Part shown: positions 9,501 through 17,851 of the stretch, one piece after another
How positions within the stretch are numbered: position 1 is the stretch's first letter
How the letters are laid out: each line of letters starts with the position of its first letter
From: JACMQW01 sp964536965
GTDB taxonomy: Bacteria; Bdellovibrionota; UBA1018
Reading direction: 5' to 3'
Assembly (NCBI GenBank): GCA_964536965.1
Contig: CAZIAL010000029.1
Coordinates: 1-43,437, forward strand
DNA: 43,437 nucleotides
Notes under the pieces: generated by a model
Seen by the model: the letters and a program-made list of their open reading frames with translations, nothing else
What the model was told of the DNA's origin: nothing
Databases searched by the model: none
Program-made: the position numbers and the translations under genes

Positions 9501-10371
9501 CGCGCTCGCGAGGAGGCGCCGGCTGGGAGTGGATCAGTTTTAGAGGACCGCCATCGGGAATGGAGCCGGGCGGGCTGGCTTTATCGACCTGGAGAATCGC
9601 CGCCCAGAGATGTTTGCAGAGCAGGCCGCGCGCATAAGCGGGGCAGTCGCAGGTGGCGGGGAGTCGGTTGTTCTCCGGTCCGATGGCCGTGAAATCGAAG
9701 CTGATATTGTATTCGCCGCCGGTGCCGGTGATTTTTACGGCGCAGAGCTTGTCGGTCCAGACTGGATCGGCGACTCGCCCGGCATTAAAGTACTGGCGCC
9801 CGCGTCCGAGGGCGATGCGAGGAAATTGGCGAACGCAGCGACGCTCTAAAGAAGAAGGCGGAGCCTGATGCTGCTGGGTGCTATTTCGGTCCCCGCGCCC
9901 CTGACGATCTCGGCCCCGGTGGCCGCGACCTGGGTTCTGGGGCGCGGCGGCTGGACCCTCCGCTCCGGGTTCGCCCATGGGTTCTTCGCCGGCTTCGGGG
10001 GTGAATTCGTCCGCTCCCTCTCCGGCTTCGGCAGTGGGGTCCGCTTCGGGGGCATCATTAAAACGGGTTTCGGCCGTTTCCTCGCCCGTTTCTTCGGCAG
10101 AGACTTCAAGGCGGGGTGTTGCCGGTCGTGGTGCGGGTCTCGTTCCGGGTCGCGCGCCCGATCTTCCGGTACGCGGACTGCGTTTCGCTGGCCGTTCGCC
10201 GCCAGCCTGACTTAAAGCTTCTTCAATCGGGGTAAATCCGGGCGCGAAGAAACCCGCCGATTCTCCACTCTCGCTTTGCGAGGTGGTTCCATCAGCCGGG
10301 GCGATTCCGGTACCGGAGGGGCCAGGAGGGCCGCGTCGCGGGTGGCGACGACGAGATCTAGAGCGCTTCAT
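6544..10371 (-). CDS. SWIM zinc-finger SNF2-family helicase/ATPase with long disordered N-terminus
   Basis: 1275 residues. Residues 1-175 are low-complexity (rich in R, G, P, E and A) and likely disordered. A SWIM zinc finger follows with C241-x-C243 and C252-x-H254. The C-terminal half is a SNF2 motor: Walker A in DDMGLGKT (about 850), Walker B DEAQ (about 950), LTGTPIENSLNDL, and helicase-C motifs (LIFSQFTSLL, YLDGQT, AGGTGLNLT, GRAHRMGQ). Bacterial SWIM-SNF2 proteins are double-stranded nucleic-acid translocases whose exact role is mostly unknown. The ATG at 10371 has GGAG 6 bases upstream. It is 73 bases downstream of the DUF3516 helicase on the same strand and probably co-transcribed with it. 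Confidence 0.93.
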   Translation of the reverse strand: MKRSRSRRRHPRRGPPGPSGTGIAPADGTTSQSESGESAGFFAPGFTPIEEALSQAGGERPAKRSPRTGRSGARPGTRPAPRPATPRLEVSAEETGEETAETRFNDAPEADPTAEAGEGADEFTPEAGEEPMGEPGAEGPAAAPQNPGRGHRGRDRQGRGDRNSTQQHQAPPSSLERRCVRQFPRIALGRGRQYFNAGRVADPVWTDKLCAVKITGTGGEYNISFDFTAIGPENNRLPATCDCPAYARGLLCKHLWAAILQVDKASPPGSIPDGGPLKLIHSQPAPPRERGGDRVGERGERQARGQFPKPVAHRPINGNGGAQRAPSTGYNSSWIDRLNQLQGLNSTPSGKLISTSAAAYFVISATETNSTGKLVLDLWTRNRSTNGDLGPLRPNRVSSQDFSQFDDLRDQEVLSLLSRSCNPQLFAPFGRSSSNISTRFTVDPIFESHLIPLLAGSGKLFLSRSPQGSPDSAERALRLDRGKPWELELRIEIANADFYRLDGILRRDGEMRSLQRPLAILRGGFILFEDRICRFSEPGHAPWAAALRGTPFMVPRTQGDALITRILMDPASPKVTWPPEMGWTHTKIEPRPKGVFRPLGNDPSTGRMTLTVSFDYDGREVALSESEMTLVDLVQKRVLSRNPEFEEKSLLQALDIMKDPSGTGSVGFSDLHRAANELCAAGWQIHFENQQLRIANDFVMNVSSNTDWFDLKMEADFGDLTVAQADLLAALESGSGLVKLSDGSLGMLPPDWLAKYAPVAQLGNRMGELNEDGTMRFNRSHGLMLNAALGDDSRVQGDTGFNSFREKIRQFQGVETAKAPAGFKGKLRDYQREGLTWLGFLEEFETGGILADDMGLGKTIQILAFLLARSKKQNMPSIVIAPKSLTFNWIDEAAKFAPSLKVIRFSGAGRSDKIKDLQEADLVVTTYGTLRTDIDRLREIEFDVAIIDEAQAIKNKQAQSSVAVKQIRARHRLALTGTPIENSLNDLLSILEFTNPGLLSVTQQKELAAGTQAVLNRMLKPFLLRRTKEKVLTELPDKSEQVLFCEMNTVERQFYNAIRDKYRASLEAKIEAGGIGKSKLHVLEALLRLRQASCHAGLIDPKLKGEPSAKLQLLLNHVQEVIQEGHKVLIFSQFTSLLALVRTMFDAENLKYEYLDGQTEDRKTPVERFQTDKSISAFLISLKAGGTGLNLTAADYVFILDPWWNPAVEAQAIGRAHRMGQNAKVFAYRMIAKGTVEEKILELQQTKKDLAESIISEDQDFLKKLTRDDLELLLT

Positions 10372-10444
10372 GCGGACTCCAAGTGCTTCTCATGCCCGTC
10401 GCGAGGCGGAAAGGGGGAAAATGAAAGATTGGAAGAAATCGGGT

Positions 10445-12955
10445 TTAGACCGGACGAATTTCCAGCAAACGGAGGCGAACTCGCCCCCATTCGTCGCCGC
10501 GGGCCTCGAGCAGCATCACCCAGTCGGCGTTCCCATCCGGATCGACCAGGTACTGGGAAACCCTCCAGTACCCCTCCCCGGTGTCGACGACCTCCGTATG
10601 CCGATTCGATCGGGCATCCGGACCGATCGAGATGCCTTTATGTCCGGCGGCATATTCCTTCATCCGGGCTTCGAGCTCCGGCTCTGGAGTCTCGAGCGCC
10701 GCGGCCGCGGCCGGCAGGTCCCAGTTCGCGAGTAAACGCAGGACGCGGAAAGTCTCGTTCCGAACGGCGATGCGACGATTCTTTTTCTCCCGCTCGGCTT
10801 TCTCGCGCCGGAGGATTTCCTCGGCCCGAGCGGCGTCCTTCTCCTGCTGGAGAATCGCCTTTCGAAGCGCCGCCTCGGGATCGCGGAGTTTTTCCCATTC
10901 GTCGACGAGGCTGGAATCGACGTTCCGGAGCATTTCGCGGAAATACTCGATCATCGAATCGATTTCTTCGTCGCGCGCCGCTTCGGGAACCGTCTGGACG
11001 AGGACCTTGTACGCTTCGCTGATGTAGCGAAGCAAAATGCCCTCGATGCGGTGCAGATCGTATTCACGAATCGTATCGGCGAACGACCAATAATTCTCGA
11101 ACATTTCGCGCACGATGGATTTCGGGCGGATGTTCTCCGCGCCGACCCAGGGGTGGAGGCGCGCAAATTCGTTGAAGGTGTCGTAGATGAACTCGCGCCG
11201 CGGTTTTGGATGTTCGATCTTCTCGAGTTCCTCGATCCGCTGGTCGAATTCCATGCCCTCGGCCTTCAGCTCCTGCATGCGAATCGTTTTCATCCGGTCG
11301 ACCTGACGGCGCAGGATCTGTTCCGGATTTTCCAGGATCGATTCGACGAGAGTCAGCAAGTCGCGCGCGTATTCCGCGCTTCCGCGGTCGAGAAGGTGGA
11401 TCGTATCGAGGAGATAGAGGGAGAGCGCATGGTTCAGCGAAAAGTCCTCCTGCAAGTCGACGTTCACGCGCAGGGGATTCAGTTCGATGATCTTTCGATC
11501 GATGAGTGAACGAAAAAGTTTCCACGCGATTTTTCCGAAAAACTTCCTCCGGGCGGGCGTTTCGTGGCTACGGCGGATGATCTCGCGGAGCGCATCGCAG
11601 TTCACGGTTCCCGTCCGCGAGAGGACATTCAGAATCATCGCGTGGTTCATCTGGAAGCGGGAAACGAGCGCCTCGGGTTGGCCGCCGCGAAGCTTCTCGA
11701 GGGTGTCCGCGTTCCACGGGACGAAGCCCTTTTCGGGCGGTTTCCGCTTCACCAGTTTCTTCGACTTTTTCGGATCGCCGGCCGCTTTCGCTTCCTGGGT
11801 CAGATTTTCGATCACATGTTCGGGCGCCTGCACGACGACCGCCCCTCGGTCGTCGAATCCCTTTCTGCCTGCCCGTCCCGCGATTTGCTGGAAATCGCGC
11901 ACGGAGAGGATCGTCGTCTTCTGTCCGTCGAACTTGCAGAGTTTCGTGAAGAGCACCGTGCGAATCGGTACGTTCACCCCGACGCCGAGGGTATCGGTGC
12001 CCGAGACGACTTTCAGCAACCCCTTCTGCGCGAGTTTCTCGACGAGGACCCGGTACTTCGGCAGGAGTCCCGCGTGGTGCAGTCCGAGGCCGTGCCGGAG
12101 AAAACGCGAAAAGTCCTTTCCGTACGGACTGTCGAATCGAGCGTCGCTGAGCAGGTCGGCGATTTTTTTCTTTTCGTCCTTCGTACAGAAATCCACGCTC
12201 AGAAGTTTCTGCGCTTCTTCCGCGGCGTCGCGCTGGGTAAAGTTCACGAGATAGATCGGAGATTTCCCGGCCGCCACGAGTTCGGCGATTTTTAAGTGCA
12301 ACGGGCGCTCGCTGTATTCGAAGTCGAGCGGCACCGGCCGGTCGGTCGTCCGGACGAGGACCGTCTCGAGGCCGTTCAGTTCGGTCAGGGCTTTCTCGAA
12401 GAACGTCGTATCCCCGAGCGTGGCCGACATCAGAAGGAAGCGCGCGCTCGGGAGAGCGAGGAGCGGAATCTGCCAGGCGACGCCGCGGTCGCGGTCCGAA
12501 TAATAATGGAACTCGTCCATGATCACGTCCGCATACGGAGTTTCGGTGCCTAGGCGGAGGGCGAAGTTCGCTAGGATTTCCGCCGTACAGCAGATGATCG
12601 GCGCGTCCGGGTTCACGGTCGCGTCTCCCGTGATCATGCCGACCTGGTCGGGCCCGAACTCGTGGCAGAGGGCGAGAAACTTTTCGTTCACGAGCGCCTT
12701 GATCGGGCAGGTGTAGATGGAGCGTTTCCCCTCGGCCAGGGACTGGAAATGGAGAGCCGTCGCGACGAGCGACTTTCCGGAACCCGTCGGCGTATTCAGA
12801 ATCACGTTCTTACCCGAATGGAGCTCGAGCATCGCCTCTTCCTGGGCGGGATAGAGCGCGAGCTTCTTCCCATCGACGTAGTCGAGGAAGAGATCGAGCG
12901 GCGAAAGTTTCTCGGCGGCCGCTTTTTTCGCGAGCTCGACCAGCGGCCAGTTCAT
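10445..12955 (-). CDS. DExH-box helicase with DUF3516 C-terminal domain (Ski2/Mtr4-like)
   Basis: 836 residues from the chosen ATG. Motifs: Walker A TPTGSGKS (55-62), DEFH box (147-150), SAT (177-179), and the helicase motif VI QIAGRAGRKGFDDRG typical of Ski2-like enzymes. The roughly 400-residue C-terminal part matches the DUF3516 type that accompanies this helicase in bacteria. The role is probably ATP-dependent unwinding of RNA or DNA; RNA processing is plausible from the Ski2/Mtr4 resemblance. The frame stays open to an ATG at 13066, but the conserved protein begins around NWPLVELAKK and the extra 37 residues look like non-coding sequence of the divergent promoter region, so 12955 is preferred. 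Divergent from the exonuclease gene at 13097. Confidence 0.9.
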   Translation of the reverse strand: MNWPLVELAKKAAAEKLSPLDLFLDYVDGKKLALYPAQEEAMLELHSGKNVILNTPTGSGKSLVATALHFQSLAEGKRSIYTCPIKALVNEKFLALCHEFGPDQVGMITGDATVNPDAPIICCTAEILANFALRLGTETPYADVIMDEFHYYSDRDRGVAWQIPLLALPSARFLLMSATLGDTTFFEKALTELNGLETVLVRTTDRPVPLDFEYSERPLHLKIAELVAAGKSPIYLVNFTQRDAAEEAQKLLSVDFCTKDEKKKIADLLSDARFDSPYGKDFSRFLRHGLGLHHAGLLPKYRVLVEKLAQKGLLKVVSGTDTLGVGVNVPIRTVLFTKLCKFDGQKTTILSVRDFQQIAGRAGRKGFDDRGAVVVQAPEHVIENLTQEAKAAGDPKKSKKLVKRKPPEKGFVPWNADTLEKLRGGQPEALVSRFQMNHAMILNVLSRTGTVNCDALREIIRRSHETPARRKFFGKIAWKLFRSLIDRKIIELNPLRVNVDLQEDFSLNHALSLYLLDTIHLLDRGSAEYARDLLTLVESILENPEQILRRQVDRMKTIRMQELKAEGMEFDQRIEELEKIEHPKPRREFIYDTFNEFARLHPWVGAENIRPKSIVREMFENYWSFADTIREYDLHRIEGILLRYISEAYKVLVQTVPEAARDEEIDSMIEYFREMLRNVDSSLVDEWEKLRDPEAALRKAILQQEKDAARAEEILRREKAEREKKNRRIAVRNETFRVLRLLANWDLPAAAAALETPEPELEARMKEYAAGHKGISIGPDARSNRHTEVVDTGEGYWRVSQYLVDPDGNADWVMLLEARGDEWGRVRLRLLEIRPV

Positions 12956-13096
12956 GCGCGAGAAATTCTCACATCCGGCAGGATGACGCAGAGCGCTTTC
13001 GCCGTACGGGCGCGCTTTCGATCTCCACCGATCCTTCGTCGACCCGCGAAGGTCAGGGCTTTCCACGGGCCTGCCTTCGGCGGATACTCATCGCGA

Positions 13097-14233
13097 ATGG
13101 AAAGCTCCGCTTTCCCCCTGATCGCGTGGACCGAAAAAGGTCTCTACTGCCAAGCCGGGGGATTTTACATCGACCCGCATCGGGCCGTCGATCTGGCGGT
13201 GGTCACCCACGCCCATAGCGATCATGCTCGCCGCGGGAGCGCGAAGTATCTCTGCGTGGATTCGGGCGAGGGCCTGCTGCGCGCGCGCCTCGGTAAGAAG
13301 ATCGTGACCCAGACCCTGCGTTACCGAGAATCCATTCGGCTCGGCGACGTCCAGGTCAGTTTCCACTCCGCCGGGCATATTCTCGGTTCCGCGCAAGTTC
13401 GGGTGCAGCGAGGTTCCGAAGTCTGGGTGGCGTCCGGAGACTACAAACGCGACCCGGATCCCAGCTGCGACCCGTTCGAAAGCGTCCCCTGCGATACGTT
13501 CATCACGGAAGCGACCTTCGGCACGCCGAAGTACGCTTGGAAGAAAGATGCGCGGCATGGCGAGGACATGTATCGCTTCTGGCAGGAGAACGCGGCCGCG
13601 GGATTGAACAGCATTATTTTCGGATACAGCCTCGGAAAAGGTCAGCGGATTCTCGCGGAGCTCGCGCCCTTCGCGCATCGTCCGATTCTGATCCATTCGG
13701 CGATGGAAGAACTGACCGAATGTTACCGAGCGCAAGGGCGCGTCCTCGCGCCGACTCGGGTACTGGAAAAGGCGATCGCCGAGATCGATCAGTGCGATCT
13801 TCAGTTCCAGGGCTCGTTCTCCGTAGGTGACCCGGTCATCTGCGGGCCGACCGGACGGCTTCGCGGAGAGCTGATCCTCGCGCCGCCCTCCGTGCTGAAA
13901 GAAAAATGGGCCGGTGCGCTCGGAGAGTTCCGGACCGCATTCGCCTCGGGATGGATGCAGGACGGTGGATTTTCGCGTTACGACCATGGCTTCGTGCTTT
14001 CGGATCACGCGGACTGGAACGATCTGAACCGGACCGTTCGCGAATCCGGCGCCTCGCGGGTTTTCGTCCAACACCGGAACGGAGCGCTCGTTCGCCACCT
14101 GCGCTTCTCGGGCGTGGAAGCCTACCCCGCGGACGATCTCGAGCCGGCGCGATACGCGAGGCTTCCGGTGAAGAATCCGAATCTCTTCGATTTCGCGCGC
14201 CGAGCGAAGGATCCCCAGGAATCCTTCCTATGA
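13097..14233 (+). CDS. MBL-fold DNA exonuclease (ligase-associated exonuclease family)
   Basis: 378 residues with a metallo-beta-lactamase core: the HAHSDH metal motif in VVTHAHSDHARRG, a second histidine in FHSAGHILGS, DYKRDPDP, and a C-terminal LSDHADW motif of the beta-CASP type. Overall it matches the ligase-associated DNA exonuclease family (SNM1/CPSF-like), usually found beside an ATP-dependent DNA ligase and an Lhr-like helicase. Here no ligase is present; the coupled partner is a nuclease-helicase (ATGA overlap at 14230-14233). The open frame extends upstream to 12662 but that part lies antisense to the DUF3516 helicase; the ATG at 13097 gives the family-typical N-terminus. Likely role: 5'-end processing in DNA repair (inference). 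Confidence 0.87.
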   Translation: MESSAFPLIAWTEKGLYCQAGGFYIDPHRAVDLAVVTHAHSDHARRGSAKYLCVDSGEGLLRARLGKKIVTQTLRYRESIRLGDVQVSFHSAGHILGSAQVRVQRGSEVWVASGDYKRDPDPSCDPFESVPCDTFITEATFGTPKYAWKKDARHGEDMYRFWQENAAAGLNSIIFGYSLGKGQRILAELAPFAHRPILIHSAMEELTECYRAQGRVLAPTRVLEKAIAEIDQCDLQFQGSFSVGDPVICGPTGRLRGELILAPPSVLKEKWAGALGEFRTAFASGWMQDGGFSRYDHGFVLSDHADWNDLNRTVRESGASRVFVQHRNGALVRHLRFSGVEAYPADDLEPARYARLPVKNPNLFDFARRAKDPQESFL

Positions 14234-16647
14234 GCGAGTCCGGCGCCAAAGAACTGCCTCGCATTCGCCTCTCCGTGCGGGACTTCGCGCTTCCGTGCCC
14301 GCGAGTCGGGAGCATCGACGCTTATTCGGGATATTCGCGATCGGCGCTCGAGGGGATCGAGATCCACCAGGCCGTCCAGGCCGAGCGGAAGAAATCCGAT
14401 CCGAACTACGAGGCCGAAGTGTCGCTGGCGCATGTCTTCGGGGGCGCGGATCACGCGATCGGTTACGACGTTGCGATCGAAGGACGAATCGACGGGATCT
14501 CGCGCGGCGAGAAAATCCGGATCGAAGAGATCAAATCCACTTTCAACCTTCGAGAGCTGCGGCGTGCGCTCGAAGAGCGGGGGGATTCGCATCCCTACGT
14601 CCTTCAGCTCCGGACCTACGGCTATCTCATCTGGAAGGAGACGGGCGTCGTTCCCGAACTGTCCCTGCATCTCGTCTCGAGCCGGAATCGACAGAAGGAG
14701 GACGTCAGCTATCCGCTCGACGTCGCGGGTTACGAGAAATGGCTCGGGCTTCGACTCGCGGAACTCGAGGTCGAGGCGAAGCGAATCGAGAAACGAATCG
14801 CGCGCCGGAAGAAGGTCTCCGCCAAATTTCCGTTTCCATTCGAGCGTCCGCGCTCCGGCCAGCTCGAACTCGTCGCCCAGGTGGAATCGACCGTGGCGAA
14901 AAAAGAGCGGCTGCTGGTCCAGGCCCCGACCGGGCTCGGAAAGACGGTCGGAGTTCTTTATCCGAGTTTGAAAGAATCGCTTTCGCGGGGACAGCGCACG
15001 ATCTACGTCACGCCCAAGAACAGTCAGCATTCCGTCGCCGAGGATGCGGTCCGGCGATTCCAGGATGCGAGCGCGGCGGTGAAGTCCCTCACGCTGACGG
15101 CGAAGAGTAAAATCTGCTTCAAGGCCGAGCCCTTGTGCAATCCGAAGTACTGCGAGTATGCCAAGGATTATTACGAAAAGACGGCAAAGGCGGACCTCGC
15201 GGCCATCGTCGCCCAGAAGAGGAAGCTCACGGCGAAAACGTTTCGGAAGCTCGGCGAAGAATACGAGGTCTGTCCTTACCAGCTCCAGCTCGATACGATT
15301 CCCGAGGCGGATGTCGTCATCGGCGACTATTTCTACGTCTTTTCGAGCAATTCGGCGCTCGGGCGACTTCCGATCACGAAGCTTACGGAGGAAGGGGAAC
15401 CGAACCTCGTGGTTGACGAAGCCCACAACCTCCCTGGGCGGGCAATGGACTATTTTTCGCCCGCTCTCGCGAGCGGCGCGCTCGAACGGATCCGCGAGGA
15501 CCTGCGCGAACTTCCGATGCGATTTTTCAAGGAAGGCGAATCCCTGCTCGACGAATGCATCCAGGTCCTCCTCGAGCTGAAGCCGAAATCGGATTCGGGT
15601 CCGGTCCGCGTGGATCTTCCGCTCGAACCGTTTCTCGAGATGGACGGAAAGCTGCGGGCCTTTCTCACGAACTACCTCGAATCCGACGTCGAGATCGAGG
15701 CGAAAGATCCCGTGCTGCGTCTCTGTTTCTACTGGGGACAGTTCGCCGAGATCTTGGAACAGATCGCGACGAGCGACGCGCCCGAATTCTTCACGACGTA
15801 TCACCCGGATCCCTCCGGCGGGACGGTGAAAATCACCTGTTGCGACGCCTCGAAGATGATCGAACCTCGATACGACGACTTCGAAAGCGTGGTCGCTTTT
15901 TCGGCCACGCTGAAGCCATTCGACTTTTATGCCCGACTTTCCGGTCTTTCCGGGGCACGGCTATCGGTGGCGGAGTTCGAATCCCCGTTCGCGGCGTCGA
16001 ATCGAAAGCTGCTGGTCATCCCCCAGATTTCGACGAAATTTTCCGATCGGGAGCGGAATTACGAGAAGATCTCGGAGACCATTCGGCGAGTGGCCGAGCT
16101 TCGGTCGGGGAACTATCTGGCGTTCTTTCCCAGCTTCGACTTCATGCGAAGAGTCGGCGCCATCTTCCGGGCGCCTCCGGGTTTCCGAGTGAAGTACCAG
16201 GAGCGCGAGATGCGGGGCCCGGCCATCGAAGCGAGGCTCGACGAGCTCCGGGAGGCGGTCCAGCCGACGATCCTCTTCGCCGTCCAGGGAGGCGTTTTTT
16301 CGGAGGGGGTCGATTATCCGGGCGAAATGGTCGTGGGCGCTTTCATCATCGGTCCGCCGCTCCCGAGTTTCGATATCGAGCGAGAGACCATGCGAAGATA
16401 TTACCAAGAGCACTACGGCGAAGGTTTCGCATACGCGTACGCCTATCCTGCGATGGCCAAGGCCGTTCAGTCCGCCGGGCGTGTGATCCGGTCGGAGACC
16501 GACCGAGGAATCATCGTGCTGATGGACCGAAGATTCATGGAGCCCGGATATACGAAATCGATGCCGAGTGACTGGTTCACGGAGCATCCCCGCGAAATGG
16601 TTTCGGGCAGCATCCTAAACGACATCTCGCGGTTCTGGGCGGAGTAG
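14230..16647 (+). CDS. Cas4/AddB-like PD-(D/E)XK nuclease fused to XPD/DinG-type Fe-S helicase
   Basis: 805 residues. The N-terminal 150 residues show a complete RecB/Cas4-type nuclease signature: H46 in GIEIHQ, D88 in GRIDGI, E100-I-K102, and the QxxxY motif (Q126-Y130, LQLRTYGYL). A superfamily 2 helicase of the XPD/Rad3/DinG group follows: Walker A APTGLGKT (232-239), four cysteines placed as the Fe-S cluster ligands (C296, C303, C308, C348), DEAH box (396-399), and a C-terminal motif VI region (QSAGRVIRSETDRG). Such an enzyme would unwind DNA 5' to 3' and cut it. ATG overlaps the stop of the exonuclease gene, so both are likely made together in a DNA repair role (inference). Confidence 0.88.
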   Translation: MSESGAKELPRIRLSVRDFALPCPRVGSIDAYSGYSRSALEGIEIHQAVQAERKKSDPNYEAEVSLAHVFGGADHAIGYDVAIEGRIDGISRGEKIRIEEIKSTFNLRELRRALEERGDSHPYVLQLRTYGYLIWKETGVVPELSLHLVSSRNRQKEDVSYPLDVAGYEKWLGLRLAELEVEAKRIEKRIARRKKVSAKFPFPFERPRSGQLELVAQVESTVAKKERLLVQAPTGLGKTVGVLYPSLKESLSRGQRTIYVTPKNSQHSVAEDAVRRFQDASAAVKSLTLTAKSKICFKAEPLCNPKYCEYAKDYYEKTAKADLAAIVAQKRKLTAKTFRKLGEEYEVCPYQLQLDTIPEADVVIGDYFYVFSSNSALGRLPITKLTEEGEPNLVVDEAHNLPGRAMDYFSPALASGALERIREDLRELPMRFFKEGESLLDECIQVLLELKPKSDSGPVRVDLPLEPFLEMDGKLRAFLTNYLESDVEIEAKDPVLRLCFYWGQFAEILEQIATSDAPEFFTTYHPDPSGGTVKITCCDASKMIEPRYDDFESVVAFSATLKPFDFYARLSGLSGARLSVAEFESPFAASNRKLLVIPQISTKFSDRERNYEKISETIRRVAELRSGNYLAFFPSFDFMRRVGAIFRAPPGFRVKYQEREMRGPAIEARLDELREAVQPTILFAVQGGVFSEGVDYPGEMVVGAFIIGPPLPSFDIERETMRRYYQEHYGEGFAYAYAYPAMAKAVQSAGRVIRSETDRGIIVLMDRRFMEPGYTKSMPSDWFTEHPREMVSGSILNDISRFWAE

Positions 16648-16662
16648 GGTACAAAAGGGGCC

Positions 16663-16977
16663 ATGCCCCAAATCGTTCTCCGCAAAGTCACCGGAAAATC
16701 CAGTCCTGAAGATATCGTCCTTTCCGTCCAAGAACGGACGATCGATTACCTGAAAGTGACCGTCACTCCGGAAATTCGGGTCTCCGCCTTTTTCGAGAAG
16801 GATTACGACCGCGTCGATTCCCGTTACGCGGAGCTTTTCGTGGAAGAGGGTTCTCCGTTCGTCTCGACCGTGATCCAGATCATTCCCGGCAGCCGGACCC
16901 GCCAGGGAATCGAGCTTCCGGGCGCGATGAAGACCGGCGAACAGCTGACGATCCTGGTAAAACGTTCGGCCCGCTGA
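16663..16977 (+). CDS. Hypothetical small protein
   Basis: 104 residues, soluble, no cysteine, no signal peptide. I do not recognise the family. The composition (alternating hydrophobic and charged residues, e.g. DYLKVTVTPEIRVSAFF) suggests a small mostly beta protein. It starts 15 bases after the nuclease-helicase gene with a good ribosome-binding site (AAAAGGGG), so it is probably the last gene of that transcript. Confidence 0.7.
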   Translation: MPQIVLRKVTGKSSPEDIVLSVQERTIDYLKVTVTPEIRVSAFFEKDYDRVDSRYAELFVEEGSPFVSTVIQIIPGSRTRQGIELPGAMKTGEQLTILVKRSAR

Positions 16978-17056
16978 CCCGCCGTCGGGGAATTGACTCC
17001 GGTTAGATTCCAGGTTCGCGCTCCCGTCGCCGGAAGACCTGGTAGACTGGAAATGC

Positions 17057-17842
17057 ATGAGTCTCGAAGGAATCGCAGGCTGGCAAATGTATCTGGGCGC
17101 GGTCGCGTTCCAGTATTTTCGTTATCTGCTGATCGTCGGTTCCATCTTCTCGGTCTTCTGGATCTTCCTGCGTACCTGGACGGAAAAACGCAAGGTCAGC
17201 GAGAAACGATTCACCCGCGCGGACATCTGGCGCGAGATCCGCGCATCGTTCTGGTTCGTTTGCGCGATTTCCGTGCCGGTCGCATTCTTCGCCATGCCGG
17301 AGAATCGGCATCTTACGCGTCTGTACTTCGATCTTCGTGAATATCCGCTTTGGTGGCCACCGCTGAGTTTTCTCATCCTTCTCGTCGGCCAGGACGCCTA
17401 TTTTTACTGGACCCACCGGATGATGCATTCCTCGAAGTGGCTTTACCAGACGATGCACTCCGTTCATCACCGGTCGCTCTATCCGAGTGCCTTCGCGACG
17501 TTCGCGATGCATCCCACCGAAGCGCTCGTCGCGAGCGGATTTAACTTCGCGATGGCGCTCGTCATCCCGCTGCATTTCGGTACGTTCATGTTCTACCAGC
17601 TCGTGCAGCTGCTTCTGAATATCTACGGTCACCTCGGCGCGGACGTCCTGCCCCAGAGCTGGAAACAGCGGCCCGTTCTCCGCCATCTGAACCGCACGGC
17701 GGCGCATGCCGGACATCATCGGTATTTTCGGGTGAACTACGGACTCTACTTCACGTTCTGGGATCGCTGGATGGGAACGTACGACGATCGTCCCGCGCCC
17801 ATCGACGTGCCCCGGGCGGATGCGAAGTCCGAAGTCGCCTGA
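17057..17842 (+). CDS. Fatty acid hydroxylase/sterol desaturase family membrane protein
   Basis: 261 residues with about four or five hydrophobic segments (about 18-38, 65-80, 101-118, 160-190). The di-iron histidine boxes of the family are all present: HRMMH (120-124), HSVHH (134-138), H152, H192 and HAGHH (217-221), ending in FWDRWMGTY. The family uses O2 at a di-iron centre to hydroxylate or desaturate lipids in the membrane. Which lipid is modified here is not evident. It stands alone on the plus strand and converges with the small secreted protein gene at 17852, only 9 bases away. Confidence 0.9.
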   Translation: MSLEGIAGWQMYLGAVAFQYFRYLLIVGSIFSVFWIFLRTWTEKRKVSEKRFTRADIWREIRASFWFVCAISVPVAFFAMPENRHLTRLYFDLREYPLWWPPLSFLILLVGQDAYFYWTHRMMHSSKWLYQTMHSVHHRSLYPSAFATFAMHPTEALVASGFNFAMALVIPLHFGTFMFYQLVQLLLNIYGHLGADVLPQSWKQRPVLRHLNRTAAHAGHHRYFRVNYGLYFTFWDRWMGTYDDRPAPIDVPRADAKSEVA

Positions 17843-17851
17843 TCCGGGAGA

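Noticed and set aside
12956..13066. Longer N-terminus for the DUF3516 helicase
   Set aside because: The extra 37 residues are unlike the helicase family start and would consume most of the divergent promoter region; the ATG at 12955 fits better.
12662..13096. Longer N-terminus for the MBL exonuclease
   Set aside because: It overlaps the opposite-strand helicase gene; the family N-terminus begins at the ATG at 13097.
14122..15804. Minus-strand frame of 560 codons opposite the nuclease-helicase
   Set aside because: Antisense shadow of a gene with clear catalytic motifs; no motif, ribosome-binding site or context supports it.
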